A DNA stretch of 64,000 nt. Source: Mycobacterium mantenii. Its GTDB lineage: Bacteria > Actinomycetota > Actinomycetes > Mycobacteriales > Mycobacteriaceae. Both the position numbers and the translations under genes were made by a program. The notes beneath the pieces were generated by a model. The model saw only the letters and a program-made list of their open reading frames with translations. It did not search any database and was not told the origin of the DNA. Shown here piece by piece: positions 52,919-62,374 of the stretch; position 1 is the first letter of the stretch; each line of letters opens with the position of its first letter. The DNA lies in contig NZ_AP022590.1 in assembly GCF_010731775.1 (NCBI RefSeq), positions 4,898,001 to 4,962,000 of the forward strand, read 5' to 3'.

Positions 52919-54340
52919 TCAGGACACGTTGACAGTGCGGAAAGTTGCGCGTTTCGGGTGCGCCGGCCGGCTTCTCGCCGCCGCCGTCAACTCCTTATAG
53001 GCCCGCAGCGTGTGGCGGGCCAGTTGCGTTGTGTCAGCGATGGCTGCGGCGTTTGCGACGAAGCCGAAGTCCACGCTGCCGTGGTAGGACGCCAGCGTCG
53101 CGTTGAGCCCGATCGAGGCGGCGAGCGCGGAGACCGGGTAGATGCCGAGCAGGCGCGCACCGTTGAGATACCGGGTCTCCTTGGCGCCCACCACGTTGGA
53201 GATGACGAGGTTGCACGCCGGGTGCCCGATGCGGTCCAGGTGTGTTGAGGCGCCCAAGCCCGCGAGCGCGAGGAGGCCGACCGCGTAGGTCATCGCCGCC
53301 TCGTTCGACATGTCGCCGACTTCCCGCTTGGCAGCGGCAACCGAGTGCACCACCTGGTGGATCCGCTCCGGCATGCTCGCGCCGGGCTCGCCGAGTCGTA
53401 CGAACATCGCCGACACCCGGGTGCCGATCGTCATGTCGTCGGCGGCGCGCAATGAGACCGGGCACATCGCGATGAACGGGTGCGCGACGGCGCGGCCGGT
53501 TTCGCGCAGGTATGCGTGCAACCCCGCGTCGATGATGGTGGCTGCAACGTCGTTGAGGGTCGCCCCGAAGTGGCGGCCGGTCTCGCACATCTCATCGAGC
53601 GGCAGCGCGAGCGTCGCGAAGCTTCGCCCGATTTTGAGCGGATCATTGGTGGGCGCATGCTGCGCCGTGAACGGGAGGCTGCCCTCCAGATGCGATCCGA
53701 CAAGACCGGCGACCACCTTGCGCAGTGCGCCGAACGAAACCTGGTTGAGCGCCCCGACCTGCGTGATGGCCCCGCGGATGGAGTCGACGATCCGCTCCCC
53801 GAGCGGCGTCGACGGGTGCGGTGCGGGTGCCGGAGCGCCGAGCGCGAAGGCGGGCTTGGGGATGGTGTGCTGATCGGACTTGTCTAGGCCCGCGTATAGC
53901 AGCTTCAGGCCCGATTCACCGTCGATGATCGAGTGATGAGTCTTGGTGTAGATCGCGAACATTCGGTCCGGCACCCCGTCGATCAGCCAGCAGCGAAACA
54001 GTGGCCGGTCGCGATCGAGTTGCGGCTCGTGCAGATCGGCGACGAGCCGCAACAGGTCTTCGTACGAGGCTCCGGCGGGGAGCGCCAGGTGTCCGACGTG
54101 GTAGTGCGGGTCCCAGCTCGTGACCTCTCGGAAATGGGGCGCGCCGCGACCGAGGATCTCCGGCACGTAGTTGAACGGTGGCACCGGCTCGCACGCCCGG
54201 TACGTCTCGACGATCTCGCGGACGATCGGCCTGCGGCCGGCCGGCTTTTTGAACAACAACATCGCGCCGACATGCGTCGTGCCGGCCGGTGATTCGATCA
54301 GCAGCCATGAAAGATCAAGCGGCGGAATTGGTTTGGTCAT
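52919..54340 (-). CDS. WS/DGAT-family O-acyltransferase
   Basis: 473 aa. HHSIIDGESG at residues 135-144 (HHxxxDG). N-terminal PPLDLSWLLIESPAGTTHVGAMLLF and C-terminal NLVISNVVGAKETRYLNGARL fit the family. Makes triacylglycerol or wax esters; this long member may use unusual alcohols. It converges on the ALDH remnant. Confidence 0.92.
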   Translation of the reverse strand: MTKPIPPLDLSWLLIESPAGTTHVGAMLLFKKPAGRRPIVREIVETYRACEPVPPFNYVPEILGRGAPHFREVTSWDPHYHVGHLALPAGASYEDLLRLVADLHEPQLDRDRPLFRCWLIDGVPDRMFAIYTKTHHSIIDGESGLKLLYAGLDKSDQHTIPKPAFALGAPAPAPHPSTPLGERIVDSIRGAITQVGALNQVSFGALRKVVAGLVGSHLEGSLPFTAQHAPTNDPLKIGRSFATLALPLDEMCETGRHFGATLNDVAATIIDAGLHAYLRETGRAVAHPFIAMCPVSLRAADDMTIGTRVSAMFVRLGEPGASMPERIHQVVHSVAAAKREVGDMSNEAAMTYAVGLLALAGLGASTHLDRIGHPACNLVISNVVGAKETRYLNGARLLGIYPVSALAASIGLNATLASYHGSVDFGFVANAAAIADTTQLARHTLRAYKELTAAARSRPAHPKRATFRTVNVS

Positions 54341-54586
54341 AGCGAATCTCCAATCCGAAGTCTCGTTGACCGACAGAGGAGATGGGTGCTCGAAAACTCC
54401 GGGCCGTTACGGAGATGGTCGCTCCGCAGATCCGGGGCGACGAGGGCATTAGGACCCTGCCGCGGCAGTCGTAAGTCCTCGGCGAGAAGAATCCGCGGGC
54501 TGGTAAATCCGGGTGATCGACGCGATGATTGGGAACCTGGCGATTTGGGAATGGATGGGGCAACCATCCACAGATAAGGAACACGC

Positions 54587-54976
54587 GTGGCCCCCAGCTT
54601 CAAGGACGTTATTCAGTCCAAGTACTTGCTGTTGACGACATTCACCAAGGACGGCCGTCCGAAGCCGACACCGATCTGGGGCGTGCCCGACGGCGACGAC
54701 ACGTTGTTGGTGGTCACCGACGACGGGTCGTGGAAAACCAAGCGCATCAACAACACTCCCAGGGTGACGATCGCCAAGAGCGGGGCGCTGGGCAAGCCCA
54801 AGGGCGAAGAGGTCGAAGCCGTCGCCCGGGTGCTACCGAAGTCCGAGACGCGGCGGGTCTACAACGCCGTCCTCCAGCGGTACTGGTATCACGCGCCGTG
54901 GTTCTACGTGCATTCGATCGTCCGCGGCGGCATCGACAAGGTGCACGTCGGATTGGAGATCAAACCCGCCGCGTAA
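54587..54976 (+). CDS. PPOX-class split-barrel (F420-type) protein
   Basis: 129 aa. VIQSKYLLLTTFTKDGRPKPTPIWGVPDGDDTLLVVT ... SWKTKRINNTPRVTIAKSGALGKP is the FMN/F420-binding split beta-barrel of the PPOX class, F420-dependent subgroup (Rv1155-like size). GTG 54587 has AAGGA 6 nt upstream. Could reduce a small molecule or bind F420; substrate unknown. It converges on the epimerase (12 bp). Confidence 0.88.
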   Translation: MAPSFKDVIQSKYLLLTTFTKDGRPKPTPIWGVPDGDDTLLVVTDDGSWKTKRINNTPRVTIAKSGALGKPKGEEVEAVARVLPKSETRRVYNAVLQRYWYHAPWFYVHSIVRGGIDKVHVGLEIKPAA

Positions 54977-54988
54977 GGCGCACCGCGG

Positions 54989-55975
54989 CTAGCCGTTCTC
55001 GGCGCGGATAGCCTCGAAGGTATCCGCCACGGTTTCCAGCGGATCCCGGTAGGTGATGCCGAGGTCTCGTTCACTCGGCGAATCGTCGGAGGCCGGCATC
55101 TGTGTGTAGTACTGCATTCCCGCCCAGGTGAACGGCGTCTCGAAGGGCAGGAAACGGTTGGCTCGATCCAGCACCGCGCCCGCAACGCGCAGCGCGGTGT
55201 CCGGGATGGGGACGGCCACCATCGGCGTCTCCGCAACCTGCCCGAGCAGGTTGGCGAGATCCGCCGCGGGCACCCGATGACCGCCCGCGGTGTAGCGGCG
55301 CGGTCCGCGCCCGGGTTCCAGCAACGCCGCGTGCAACGCGGCCAGGTCGCGGACGTCGACGATCAGCCACGCCGCGCTGCGACCCGGAATCGCGTGCATC
55401 TGCAGGGCGGCGCGCACGCCCTCGCCGGCCTCACCGAACTGGTCCCCGACCGGCGGACCGAGCACCATGCCCGGATAGGTGATGTTGACCGGCGCACCCG
55501 CATCCTGCAGACCACGGGCATAGATCTCGACCTGCGCCTTGGATGTTCCGTAGCCGTCCGCGCCGCCCACCACCGGCAGGTCGGCCGTCAGCGTCTCCAG
55601 GTCCGGGTGGAAAAGCGCGGTGAAGCTCGACACGTGGACGATGGGATCTAGGCCGAGCTCCACGGACTGGCCCAGCACGTTCTGGGCGCCCTGCATGTTG
55701 GTGGCGAGCATCTCGGCCGTCTGGCGGGGGTCGGTGGCGACCAACGCGGCGCTGTGCACGACGGCATCGCAACCCTGCAACGCCGCCCGCACCGCGACGC
55801 GATCGGTGATGTCGGCGACGGCGAAGTCCGAGACGTCGACACCGAGCTTGGCGACCGTCTTGTTCAGCTTGTCGGGGTTTCGGACCAGGAACCTGATGGA
55901 GTGCCCCGCATCGGAGATGGCCTTCGCGGTCCACCCGCCGACAAAACCGGTACCGCCCGTGATCAGAACCCGCAT
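54989..55975 (-). CDS. NAD-dependent epimerase/dehydratase family (extended SDR)
   Basis: 328 aa. ITGGTGFVGGWTAKAI (cofactor), FAVADITDRVAVRAAL, Ser in HVSSFTALF and YGTSKAQVE. It resembles 3-beta-hydroxysteroid-dehydrogenase/dihydroflavonol-reductase-like enzymes. ATG 55975 begins at the strand; an ATG at 55990 is an alternative. Substrate unknown. Confidence 0.88.
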   Translation of the reverse strand: MRVLITGGTGFVGGWTAKAISDAGHSIRFLVRNPDKLNKTVAKLGVDVSDFAVADITDRVAVRAALQGCDAVVHSAALVATDPRQTAEMLATNMQGAQNVLGQSVELGLDPIVHVSSFTALFHPDLETLTADLPVVGGADGYGTSKAQVEIYARGLQDAGAPVNITYPGMVLGPPVGDQFGEAGEGVRAALQMHAIPGRSAAWLIVDVRDLAALHAALLEPGRGPRRYTAGGHRVPAADLANLLGQVAETPMVAVPIPDTALRVAGAVLDRANRFLPFETPFTWAGMQYYTQMPASDDSPSERDLGITYRDPLETVADTFEAIRAENG

Positions 55976-56001
55976 GGCCTCATTCTGCAAGACCGCAAAT
56001 C

Positions 56002-56724
56002 CTAGAGGTGGCTGGAGGCGAAGTTAGCGGCCTGGTTTGTCATGCCGTTAACCGGATAGGAAGTGTGCGCGGCGAAATCGTTGCCGTTACCGGTGCCGCA
56101 GATCGGGTCGCCCTGCGCGCACAACTCCAGCGTCTTGGGCTGATACAGCGGCCCGATTGCCAGCGGCGGTGCGTTGTACTTCTGCAGGAACTGACCCGAC
56201 GGCGTTCCGAACAGCGTCACGGCGGCGACGTGCTTCGCGATGTCCGGCGGCATCGGTGGGGGCACCGCGGACGCGGGCACGCCCGGGGGCACGGCGGCCG
56301 AAGTGGTGTAGCCCGCCACCGCGGCGCCCTGCGAATAGCCGCCAAGCACCTCTTTGGTGTTGGGGCAATTCGCCGCCATCGACTCGATGTGCGAACTGGC
56401 GTCCCGAATGCCGTCGATGACGGTCAACGGGAAGTCGGGGTTTGAAAAGTCAGTGCTGGCAGGGTAATTGACCGGATACACGGTCAGCGACTTGCCGCCG
56501 AGCTGCGAGCGCAACGAATCGACGAACGGCTGGCCGATTCCGCCGACACCGGGCGGCTCCCCGGACCCTCGGGCGAAAACGACTTCGACATCGGGGCACG
56601 GCTCGGCCGCCGCGGACGGAATAGCCGCGCTCGACAGCAACGAACCGAAAAGCGCCGCCGCGGACAGCGCAGAAACCGACAGTCGGCGCACCGACACGAC
56701 GGCCAACACCTTGCGAATGGTCAT
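56002..56724 (-). CDS. cutinase-family secreted serine esterase
   Basis: 240 aa. Signal peptide (about residues 1-40, ending SAAA) followed by EPCPDVEVVFARGSGEPPGVG. Nucleophile elbow GGYSQGA (about S131); CxDPICG and AAHTSYP supply Asp and His. Clear paralogue of the gene at 1296-2012. Its ATG shares one base with the stop of the CsbD gene (TAATG), so they are coupled. Confidence 0.93.
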   Translation of the reverse strand: MTIRKVLAVVSVRRLSVSALSAAALFGSLLSSAAIPSAAAEPCPDVEVVFARGSGEPPGVGGIGQPFVDSLRSQLGGKSLTVYPVNYPASTDFSNPDFPLTVIDGIRDASSHIESMAANCPNTKEVLGGYSQGAAVAGYTTSAAVPPGVPASAVPPPMPPDIAKHVAAVTLFGTPSGQFLQKYNAPPLAIGPLYQPKTLELCAQGDPICGTGNGNDFAAHTSYPVNGMTNQAANFASSHL

Positions 56725-56897
56725 TATTTTTTGAAAGCGTCCTTCACCTTCTCGCCGGCATCTTTCAACGCCGACTTCGCCTGATCGGCCCGGCCCTCAT
56801 CCCTGGTCTCGGCGTTCCCGGTGGCCCTGCCGACGGCTTCCTTGGCCCGGCCCCCGAGGTCCTCGATCTTGTTTTTCAACTTGTCTTCGGCGCTCAT
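56724..56897 (-). CDS. CsbD-family stress protein (57 aa)
   Basis: Read directly: MSAEDKLKNKIEDLGGRAKEA, then VGRATGNAETRDEGRADQAK and a Lys-rich end. CsbD-like proteins are short hydrophilic stress-induced helical proteins of unknown function. The coding frame is only 57 aa, so short-ORF filters miss it. It sits directly upstream of the cutinase gene with a 1-bp stop/start overlap (TAATG). Confidence 0.88.
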   Translation of the reverse strand: MSAEDKLKNKIEDLGGRAKEAVGRATGNAETRDEGRADQAKSALKDAGEKVKDAFKK

Positions 56898-56957
56898 GGC
56901 GTGCTGACTACCCCTCAGCAGGACTTATCAAAACCCCGACCCTGTCATCATGGACCC

Positions 56958-57116
56958 GTGAGCACCGCAATCGTGGTGGCAGTAGTCGCGGGGTTGATGC
57001 TCCTCGGCATCGGCATGGTGGTCAATCAGCTACTGCGGCTGAGGCGCTATTTGAGGGACTCGCCCACCGATCAACCCCCCGACATAAAACCCGAGCCTCC
57101 GGAGCATTCCGGCTGA
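56958..57116 (+). CDS. small single-helix membrane protein (52 aa)
   Basis: GTG start, then STAIVVAVVAGLMLLGIGMVVNQLL, one membrane helix, followed by a basic patch LRLRRYLRD and a Pro-rich acidic tail. Divergent from CsbD by 60 bp. Function unknown. Confidence 0.65.
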   Translation: MSTAIVVAVVAGLMLLGIGMVVNQLLRLRRYLRDSPTDQPPDIKPEPPEHSG

Positions 57117-57154
57117 TAGCTTCATCTCGTGAACGCTCGGGGTGTCGCGACGCA

Positions 57155-58429
57155 GTGACGCCGTCGACTCTGCTGGCCACCGACGATGGCTTGCCACGCG
57201 GTGTGTCCGGTGCTGCCGACCCGCGTTTCGCGAGCGCCGTCAAGGTGTTCTCCCAGCTGTTTCCCGGCCGCCGGTTCGGCGGGGGCGCCCTGAGCGTCTA
57301 CGTCGACGGGGTGCCCGTCGTGGACGTCTGGACCGGGTGGTCCGACCGGGCCGGCACCCAGCGCTGGACCGCGGACACCGGTGCCATGGTGTTCTCGGCA
57401 ACCAAGGGCGTCGCGTCGACGGTGATTCACCGGCTCGCCGACCGTGGCCTGCTGTCCTACGACGCGCCCGTCGCCGAATACTGGCCCGAGTTCGCCGCCA
57501 ACGGGAAGGCCGGCATCACGGTCCGCGACGTGTTGCGGCACCGGTCCGGGTTGTCGCACCTGCGGGGCGTCAGCAAGACGGAGTTGATGGACCACCTGCT
57601 CATGGAGGAGCGGCTGGCGGCGGCCCCGGTCGACCACCTGCGCGGCGTGCAGGCCTACCACGCGCTCACCTACGGGTGGCTGCTCTCCGGTCTGGCCAGG
57701 GCGGTGACCGGCAAAGGCATGCGCGAGCTGATTCGCCAGGAGGTCGCCCGGCCGCTCAACACCGACGGATTGCACCTGGGCCGCCCACCGGAAGGCTCAC
57801 CGACCACGCCGGCCCAAATCCTGATACCGCAGGGACGGCTGCGCGCACCCGTGTTCAACTTCATCGCACCGAGGGTGGCCGGTCTGCCTTTCTCCGGAGC
57901 GCTGGGCGCGATGTACTTTCCCGGCGTCGTATCGCTGATCAAGGGCGACACCCCGTTCCTGGACGGCGAGATCCCCGCCGCCAACGGCGTGGTGACCGGC
58001 CGGGCGCTGGCCAAGATGTTCGGCGCGCTGGCCAACGGCGGCCGAATGGACGGCAAGAAGTTCCTGTCCGAGGAGCTGGCGCGCGGACTGGCCGGGCAGG
58101 CGAGGCGCAAGTGGCCCGACGCGAACATGGTGGTGCCCATGCCTTTTCACCTGGGCTACCACGAGTCGCCGGTTCCCGGTTTGCTGCACGGTTTCGGTCA
58201 CGTCGGTCTGGGCGGAACGCTCGGCTGGGCCGACCCCGAGACCAGCAGCTCCTTCGGTTTCATCCACAACAGGCTGCTGACGCCGCTGCTGTTCGATATG
58301 GGATCCTTTGCGGGGCTTGCCCGTCCGCTGCGCAACGCCATCGAGGCGGTCCGCGACCAGGGTCCGATCGCGGTGCCGGCGCTGGGCGCCGCATACGTCA
58401 AACCCGCTCGGCGGCGCGCCGCCCTATAG
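57155..58429 (+). CDS. serine beta-lactamase/esterase-family hydrolase
   Basis: 424 aa, class C beta-lactamase-like fold. The nucleophile motif SATK (S81, K84 in VFSATKGVASTV) is clear; the second motif is YHALTYGWL, with no YxN Asn. In mycobacteria such proteins are mostly esterases (EstB/LipL-like). GTG 57155. The 3' end overlaps the DapB-like gene by 6 bp. Confidence 0.86.
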   Translation: MTPSTLLATDDGLPRGVSGAADPRFASAVKVFSQLFPGRRFGGGALSVYVDGVPVVDVWTGWSDRAGTQRWTADTGAMVFSATKGVASTVIHRLADRGLLSYDAPVAEYWPEFAANGKAGITVRDVLRHRSGLSHLRGVSKTELMDHLLMEERLAAAPVDHLRGVQAYHALTYGWLLSGLARAVTGKGMRELIRQEVARPLNTDGLHLGRPPEGSPTTPAQILIPQGRLRAPVFNFIAPRVAGLPFSGALGAMYFPGVVSLIKGDTPFLDGEIPAANGVVTGRALAKMFGALANGGRMDGKKFLSEELARGLAGQARRKWPDANMVVPMPFHLGYHESPVPGLLHGFGHVGLGGTLGWADPETSSSFGFIHNRLLTPLLFDMGSFAGLARPLRNAIEAVRDQGPIAVPALGAAYVKPARRRAAL

Positions 58430-59485
58430 CCCGACGTGCGCGTTGCCGCGTGGCAGTGTCAGCGGCAAATCGGCGTAGGTGGCGATTCCCGGTGCCGCGG
58501 CGACGACGGCGGCGATGGCATTGATGGCCGGCACCGCCGTCATGATGTGGCCGAGGTCCATGAATTCCTCGAGCGTGGTGGCCTCGAAGTACGGCGGCGG
58601 CAGGAAGCCGACCTTGGTGGTGACCGTCGGTTGCCCGTCGATCTGGATGACCCAGCCGTCCTGTTCGATCTTCCAGTCGGGCTCGAGCGTCTGTCCCTTT
58701 CTCCACCGGACGTTGAGGTCGATCAGCGTCTTGCCGCCGACGATGCCCTGCCAGCTGATGTAGGTGCCCGCGACGTGGCCCGCGGGGATGGTCCAGGACG
58801 CCATGACGAGGTCCTCGGTGGTCTGGGCGAACTCGGCGACACACTTCACCTCGTCGAGCTCGACGCCCAGGGCGTCGGCCACCAGCCGGACGGCCTCGCC
58901 GAAAATGGCCGTCCCCTTGGCGGCCATCGCCGGCAGGTCGGGGTGGTCGATCGGCTGGCCGAAGCCGACGGGCTTTTCGGTCTCGGGTGAGTCATAGAAG
59001 GTGGTGTCGGCGGCCTCGTTGACGGTGACCTTGTCGATCCGGTTGCAGACCATCGCCGACACGATGGCCAGCAGTTCGGCGAAGCCCGGGCTGACGCCGG
59101 ACCCGAAGATCGTGGAGCCGCCCTTCTCGCACGCCGCCAAGATGCGGTCGCGGCCGTCGCCGAGGTTGTGTCCGGTGATGAACGAGGCCGTGGTCACCAC
59201 GTTGACGCCCGCGGACAGGATGCGGACCAGTTCGTCGACGTTGATCCACATCGGGTTGTAGACCACGCAATCCGGCTTCAGCGCCAGCAGCTCATCGATG
59301 TCGTTGGTGGCCGTGACACCGAGCGGCTCGATCCCGACGAGTTCGCCGGCGTCGCGCCCGGCCTTCTCCGCCGACCAGGCGTAGCAGCCGACCAATTCCA
59401 GGGTGGGGTTGGTGACGATGGATTTCAGCGAGCTCTTGCCGACGTTTCCGGTATTCCACTGAACCACGCGATAGGTGTTTGGCAC
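58424..59485 (-). CDS. DapB-like NAD(P)-binding dehydrogenase
   Basis: 353 aa, paralogue of 28715-29800. YRVVQWNTGNVGKSSLKSIVTNPTLELVGCYAWS, KPDCVVYNPM, GVNVVTTASFITGHNL and STIFGSGVSPGFAELLAI. GTG 59485 is chosen because the frame of the nearby ATG differs. Substrate unknown. Confidence 0.85.
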   Translation of the reverse strand: MPNTYRVVQWNTGNVGKSSLKSIVTNPTLELVGCYAWSAEKAGRDAGELVGIEPLGVTATNDIDELLALKPDCVVYNPMWINVDELVRILSAGVNVVTTASFITGHNLGDGRDRILAACEKGGSTIFGSGVSPGFAELLAIVSAMVCNRIDKVTVNEAADTTFYDSPETEKPVGFGQPIDHPDLPAMAAKGTAIFGEAVRLVADALGVELDEVKCVAEFAQTTEDLVMASWTIPAGHVAGTYISWQGIVGGKTLIDLNVRWRKGQTLEPDWKIEQDGWVIQIDGQPTVTTKVGFLPPPYFEATTLEEFMDLGHIMTAVPAINAIAAVVAAAPGIATYADLPLTLPRGNAHVGL

Positions 59486-59523
59486 TCGCTCAGCATAGGG
59501 AATGGCCGGGGTTCTTAGTAGGC

Positions 59524-60663
59524 CTAATAGGCAGATTCTGCGGCCAATATTTCGGCGAGGAAGGCGTCGTGCGGCGGCAGGTCCAGCCGTGATCGCACCC
59601 ACCGCCGTACTCGCTGCCGGATCTCAGCGGACTCCGCCGTTTCGATGCCCACGAGCACCGACGTCGCCGACCAGTCGTGGTGCCATGCCGCCGACTCGGT
59701 AAGGGGAAGGCCCTGACCGTCTTCCAGCGGGAGCGTGGCGCGCCCGGTCGCGTCCAGAGTGTTGGTGCCCTCGATGGCCGCAGAACGCAGTCGCACCGCG
59801 ATGCCCGTCGCCGGGTCCGGGCCGATCACCGCCGCGTGCACGACGGCGACGACGGTCGAGCCGCTGGCGTCCACGCTCCAGTCGACGGTGTTTTCACCGG
59901 CATCGAAGATCGCCGGCGGAACCCCGCTCCATGCGATGGATGTGACGCCCCGGGCGATCGCGCCCGCACTGCGCGGACCCGCGCCCGCGCCGGCGGCCAG
60001 CGCGTAGTCATCGCGACGATCACTTGGCGACGTCAGGACCAGGATCGAATCATCGAGAGCCGCAATGAGTTCGGGCCACTGCTCGTTCTCCGTACCGAGT
60101 TCGGCGGCGAGTTCGGCGCCAGCATTCACCAGGTCCACGATCCGCGAATCCTTGCTGTGGACATGGCTTATCAGTGCGGCGGCGTGCGGGTCCAACAGTT
60201 GCGCCACATCGGAGTCCAGCGTGTCGTCGGGAAAGAAGCTCTGCGCCCCGGCGGTCAGCAACGCAACCTCGACATCGAGCAGCGCACGGTCCAGACCGGC
60301 GATGCCGTCCTGCCCGCTGGCCGGCCACCACCGGCGCAGCCAATGGCCGGTGGCCAGCCTGCGCAGCGGGGCGACCGAGCCCGGTACCAGGTCGACGCCG
60401 GTGAGCTCGATGCCATGCCGCCGGCCGGCCGCGCCGTCCACCGCCGCTACCAGCGCGACGTGTCCGGCCTCGCCGAGGATTCGCCACAACCAGTCGGCTC
60501 GCGATACATCGGTGAACGTGATGTGCGGGGCCGCATCGTCGGGATCGTCCACCGTCCAGGACAGCACCGCGCCGCTGACTTCCAGCAGCGCGACCAATGG
60601 CATTGCGGCCGTTAGTTTTACCGGGCCGGTGCTCCAAAGTCCGGAATCGGCAACCAATCTCAT
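59524..60663 (-). CDS. unrecognised protein of the CHAT cluster (379 aa)
   Basis: No domain recognised. Features: VALLEVSGAVLSWTVDD near the start, and WLWRILGEAGHVALVAAVDG; later DALAAGAGAGPRSAGAIARG and a C-terminal VRRWVRSRLDLPPHDAF. Neither a signal peptide nor membrane helix is obvious. Its start overlaps the stop of the 442-aa gene by 4 nt (ATGA), so both are made from one transcript. Role unknown; see the CHAT finding. Confidence 0.72.
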   Translation of the reverse strand: MRLVADSGLWSTGPVKLTAAMPLVALLEVSGAVLSWTVDDPDDAAPHITFTDVSRADWLWRILGEAGHVALVAAVDGAAGRRHGIELTGVDLVPGSVAPLRRLATGHWLRRWWPASGQDGIAGLDRALLDVEVALLTAGAQSFFPDDTLDSDVAQLLDPHAAALISHVHSKDSRIVDLVNAGAELAAELGTENEQWPELIAALDDSILVLTSPSDRRDDYALAAGAGAGPRSAGAIARGVTSIAWSGVPPAIFDAGENTVDWSVDASGSTVVAVVHAAVIGPDPATGIAVRLRSAAIEGTNTLDATGRATLPLEDGQGLPLTESAAWHHDWSATSVLVGIETAESAEIRQRVRRWVRSRLDLPPHDAFLAEILAAESAY

Positions 60664-61988
60664 CCGGCCACCTGCAATTCCAGCATCGCTTTGATCCGTT
60701 GCCGGTGGTCGAGGCTCACCGACCGCGCCACCCCGTCGAGCAGCGCCCGTACGTCATCGACGTCCGCACAGGGCTCCTGCCAGACATCACGCCCGTGCAG
60801 CCGCGCCCAGAGCCGGCTCAGGTAGGGCTGCGCGTAGGCGGCGAGGTCGTCGACCACTTGCCGTTGGCGGGGATGAATTGGGCCGTTCTCGGCCAGGTAG
60901 CGCCGGGCGTGCAACACATAGGCTTCCTTTCGGAGCCGCGCCTGAATTTGCGTTGCCAAGTCGTAGCGGCAGGATGCGGACGGATCCAGCGGAGCCAGCT
61001 GGACCGCGACCTCGATGCCGGCCACCAGCGTGGCCTGTTTGTCTTCGGCCAGCAACCCCCACGGCGCGCAGGCCCGGTCGACTTCTTCCTCACACAGCAA
61101 CGGGATTTCAGGCAACGCATCGCGATCCAGCGCGCGGCGCAGGGTCGCGCGCACCCGGTCCACCACGCTGCGATCCAGCGGACGCTCGCCCTCGGAGCTC
61201 TGTGCCACCAACGGACGGCGTTGCGGCGCGGCCGAACTCAAGCCTATCTCGACGATCGACCATGGCAGTCGGGTGGTCTCGGTATGGGCCAGCGCGCCCA
61301 GGTTATACGGGGTGGGGTCGGTGATCATCGCCGACCAGACGCGCTGGCGCGCCGCCGCGGCGCCGTGGCTGCTTACCGCTCCCAACACCGTGCCGAGCTC
61401 GGCGCGGAACGGGTCGATGACGACCTCGCCCGCCCGGATGTCGCGCCAACTGCGCTCCAATTGCTTGGCCAGCGTGGCAACGACATCGGCATCCGCCACG
61501 TATCGATGCAGGGCCTCGATGCCGATACGATCGCGCTCCCGGTGGATCTCGCCGAGCACCGCCGCCGCCGTCTGGGAATCCTGCCGCGTCGGTGGGCCTT
61601 TCGTCACCGCGAGTTCGAAGCACACCGGAAAGTACAGTTCCTGGGCGTTTCCGGTGCGGATCCGATGCCGGCGGCGCTCCAGCCTAAGCGCCTCGAACCA
61701 CGCTGCGGCCGCACGCAATTCGTCGCCGCTGTTGACGATGAGGTGGTGCATCGCCGCGGCGGTGCCGGGCGTGACCACCGAGGCCGAATACGCGGGGTTG
61801 GAGCGTAGGCGCAGCACCAACGGGTCGATGATGCGCTTGACGGTCCGGCTCAACGGGCCGCCGTCGTCGCCGCTGAGCACCTCCACACCCGGGCCGATGG
61901 CCCGCCACGCCGCCTCGATCACCAACCGGCGTGGATGCCCCACCGCCTCACCGCCCACGGCGGCCGCTACCTGCGGGTCGGCGCTCAT
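60660..61988 (-). CDS. unrecognised protein of the CHAT cluster (442 aa)
   Basis: No domain recognised. ATG 61988 gives MSADPQVAAAVGGEAVGHPRR; the open frame extends a few codons further. Composition is helical with many Arg and acidic residues (LEALRLERRRHRIRTG, LAKQLERSWRDIRAG, ARLHGRDVWQEPCADVDDV). It has no signal peptide, so likely cytoplasmic. Co-transcribed with the 379-aa gene. Confidence 0.72.
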   Translation of the reverse strand: MSADPQVAAAVGGEAVGHPRRLVIEAAWRAIGPGVEVLSGDDGGPLSRTVKRIIDPLVLRLRSNPAYSASVVTPGTAAAMHHLIVNSGDELRAAAAWFEALRLERRRHRIRTGNAQELYFPVCFELAVTKGPPTRQDSQTAAAVLGEIHRERDRIGIEALHRYVADADVVATLAKQLERSWRDIRAGEVVIDPFRAELGTVLGAVSSHGAAAARQRVWSAMITDPTPYNLGALAHTETTRLPWSIVEIGLSSAAPQRRPLVAQSSEGERPLDRSVVDRVRATLRRALDRDALPEIPLLCEEEVDRACAPWGLLAEDKQATLVAGIEVAVQLAPLDPSASCRYDLATQIQARLRKEAYVLHARRYLAENGPIHPRQRQVVDDLAAYAQPYLSRLWARLHGRDVWQEPCADVDDVRALLDGVARSVSLDHRQRIKAMLELQVAG

Positions 61989-62071
61989 CTGGACAGAATA
62001 GGGCCAACGCAAAGTTTGCGGCAGCCATAAAGTTGGGTTCGGTAGCCGGTGTCCGGCCGGACCCTGATCGC

Positions 62072-62371
62072 ATGAACAAGCTCTTGCTGCTGGCCGAATG
62101 GCTCAGGTCCCGCCGCCACCGGGATGCCGGGAACCGCACCGTCGGTGTCGGCACCGTGCGCAAGGTCAAGCGCCAGGTCTTCATCGAGGTGGTGGCCGTC
62201 TCGGGGGAGACGTTCATCGGCAAGCTGGCGCGCTGCGACGGCGGCCCGGACCTATCCGTGCTGCGGCCGGGTCTCGTCGTGCTGGTGGCCTTCGATCCGA
62301 CGGCCCGCGAGGAGCTTTCGCTGCCCGACGATGTGCTGGCTGTTCACGCGGCCTGGGTGGCCTCCCTGTGA
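62072..62371 (+). CDS. unrecognised small basic protein (99 aa)
   Basis: MNKLLLLAEWLRSRRHRDAG then GVGTVRKVKRQVFIEVVAVSGETFIGKLARC and GLVVLVAFDPTAREELSLPDD. Reads as a small beta-barrel-like domain. It is on the opposite strand to its neighbours and stops 3 bp before the CHAT stop. Could be a regulator or partner; unsupported. Confidence 0.6.
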   Translation: MNKLLLLAEWLRSRRHRDAGNRTVGVGTVRKVKRQVFIEVVAVSGETFIGKLARCDGGPDLSVLRPGLVVLVAFDPTAREELSLPDDVLAVHAAWVASL

Positions 62372-62374
62372 GCG

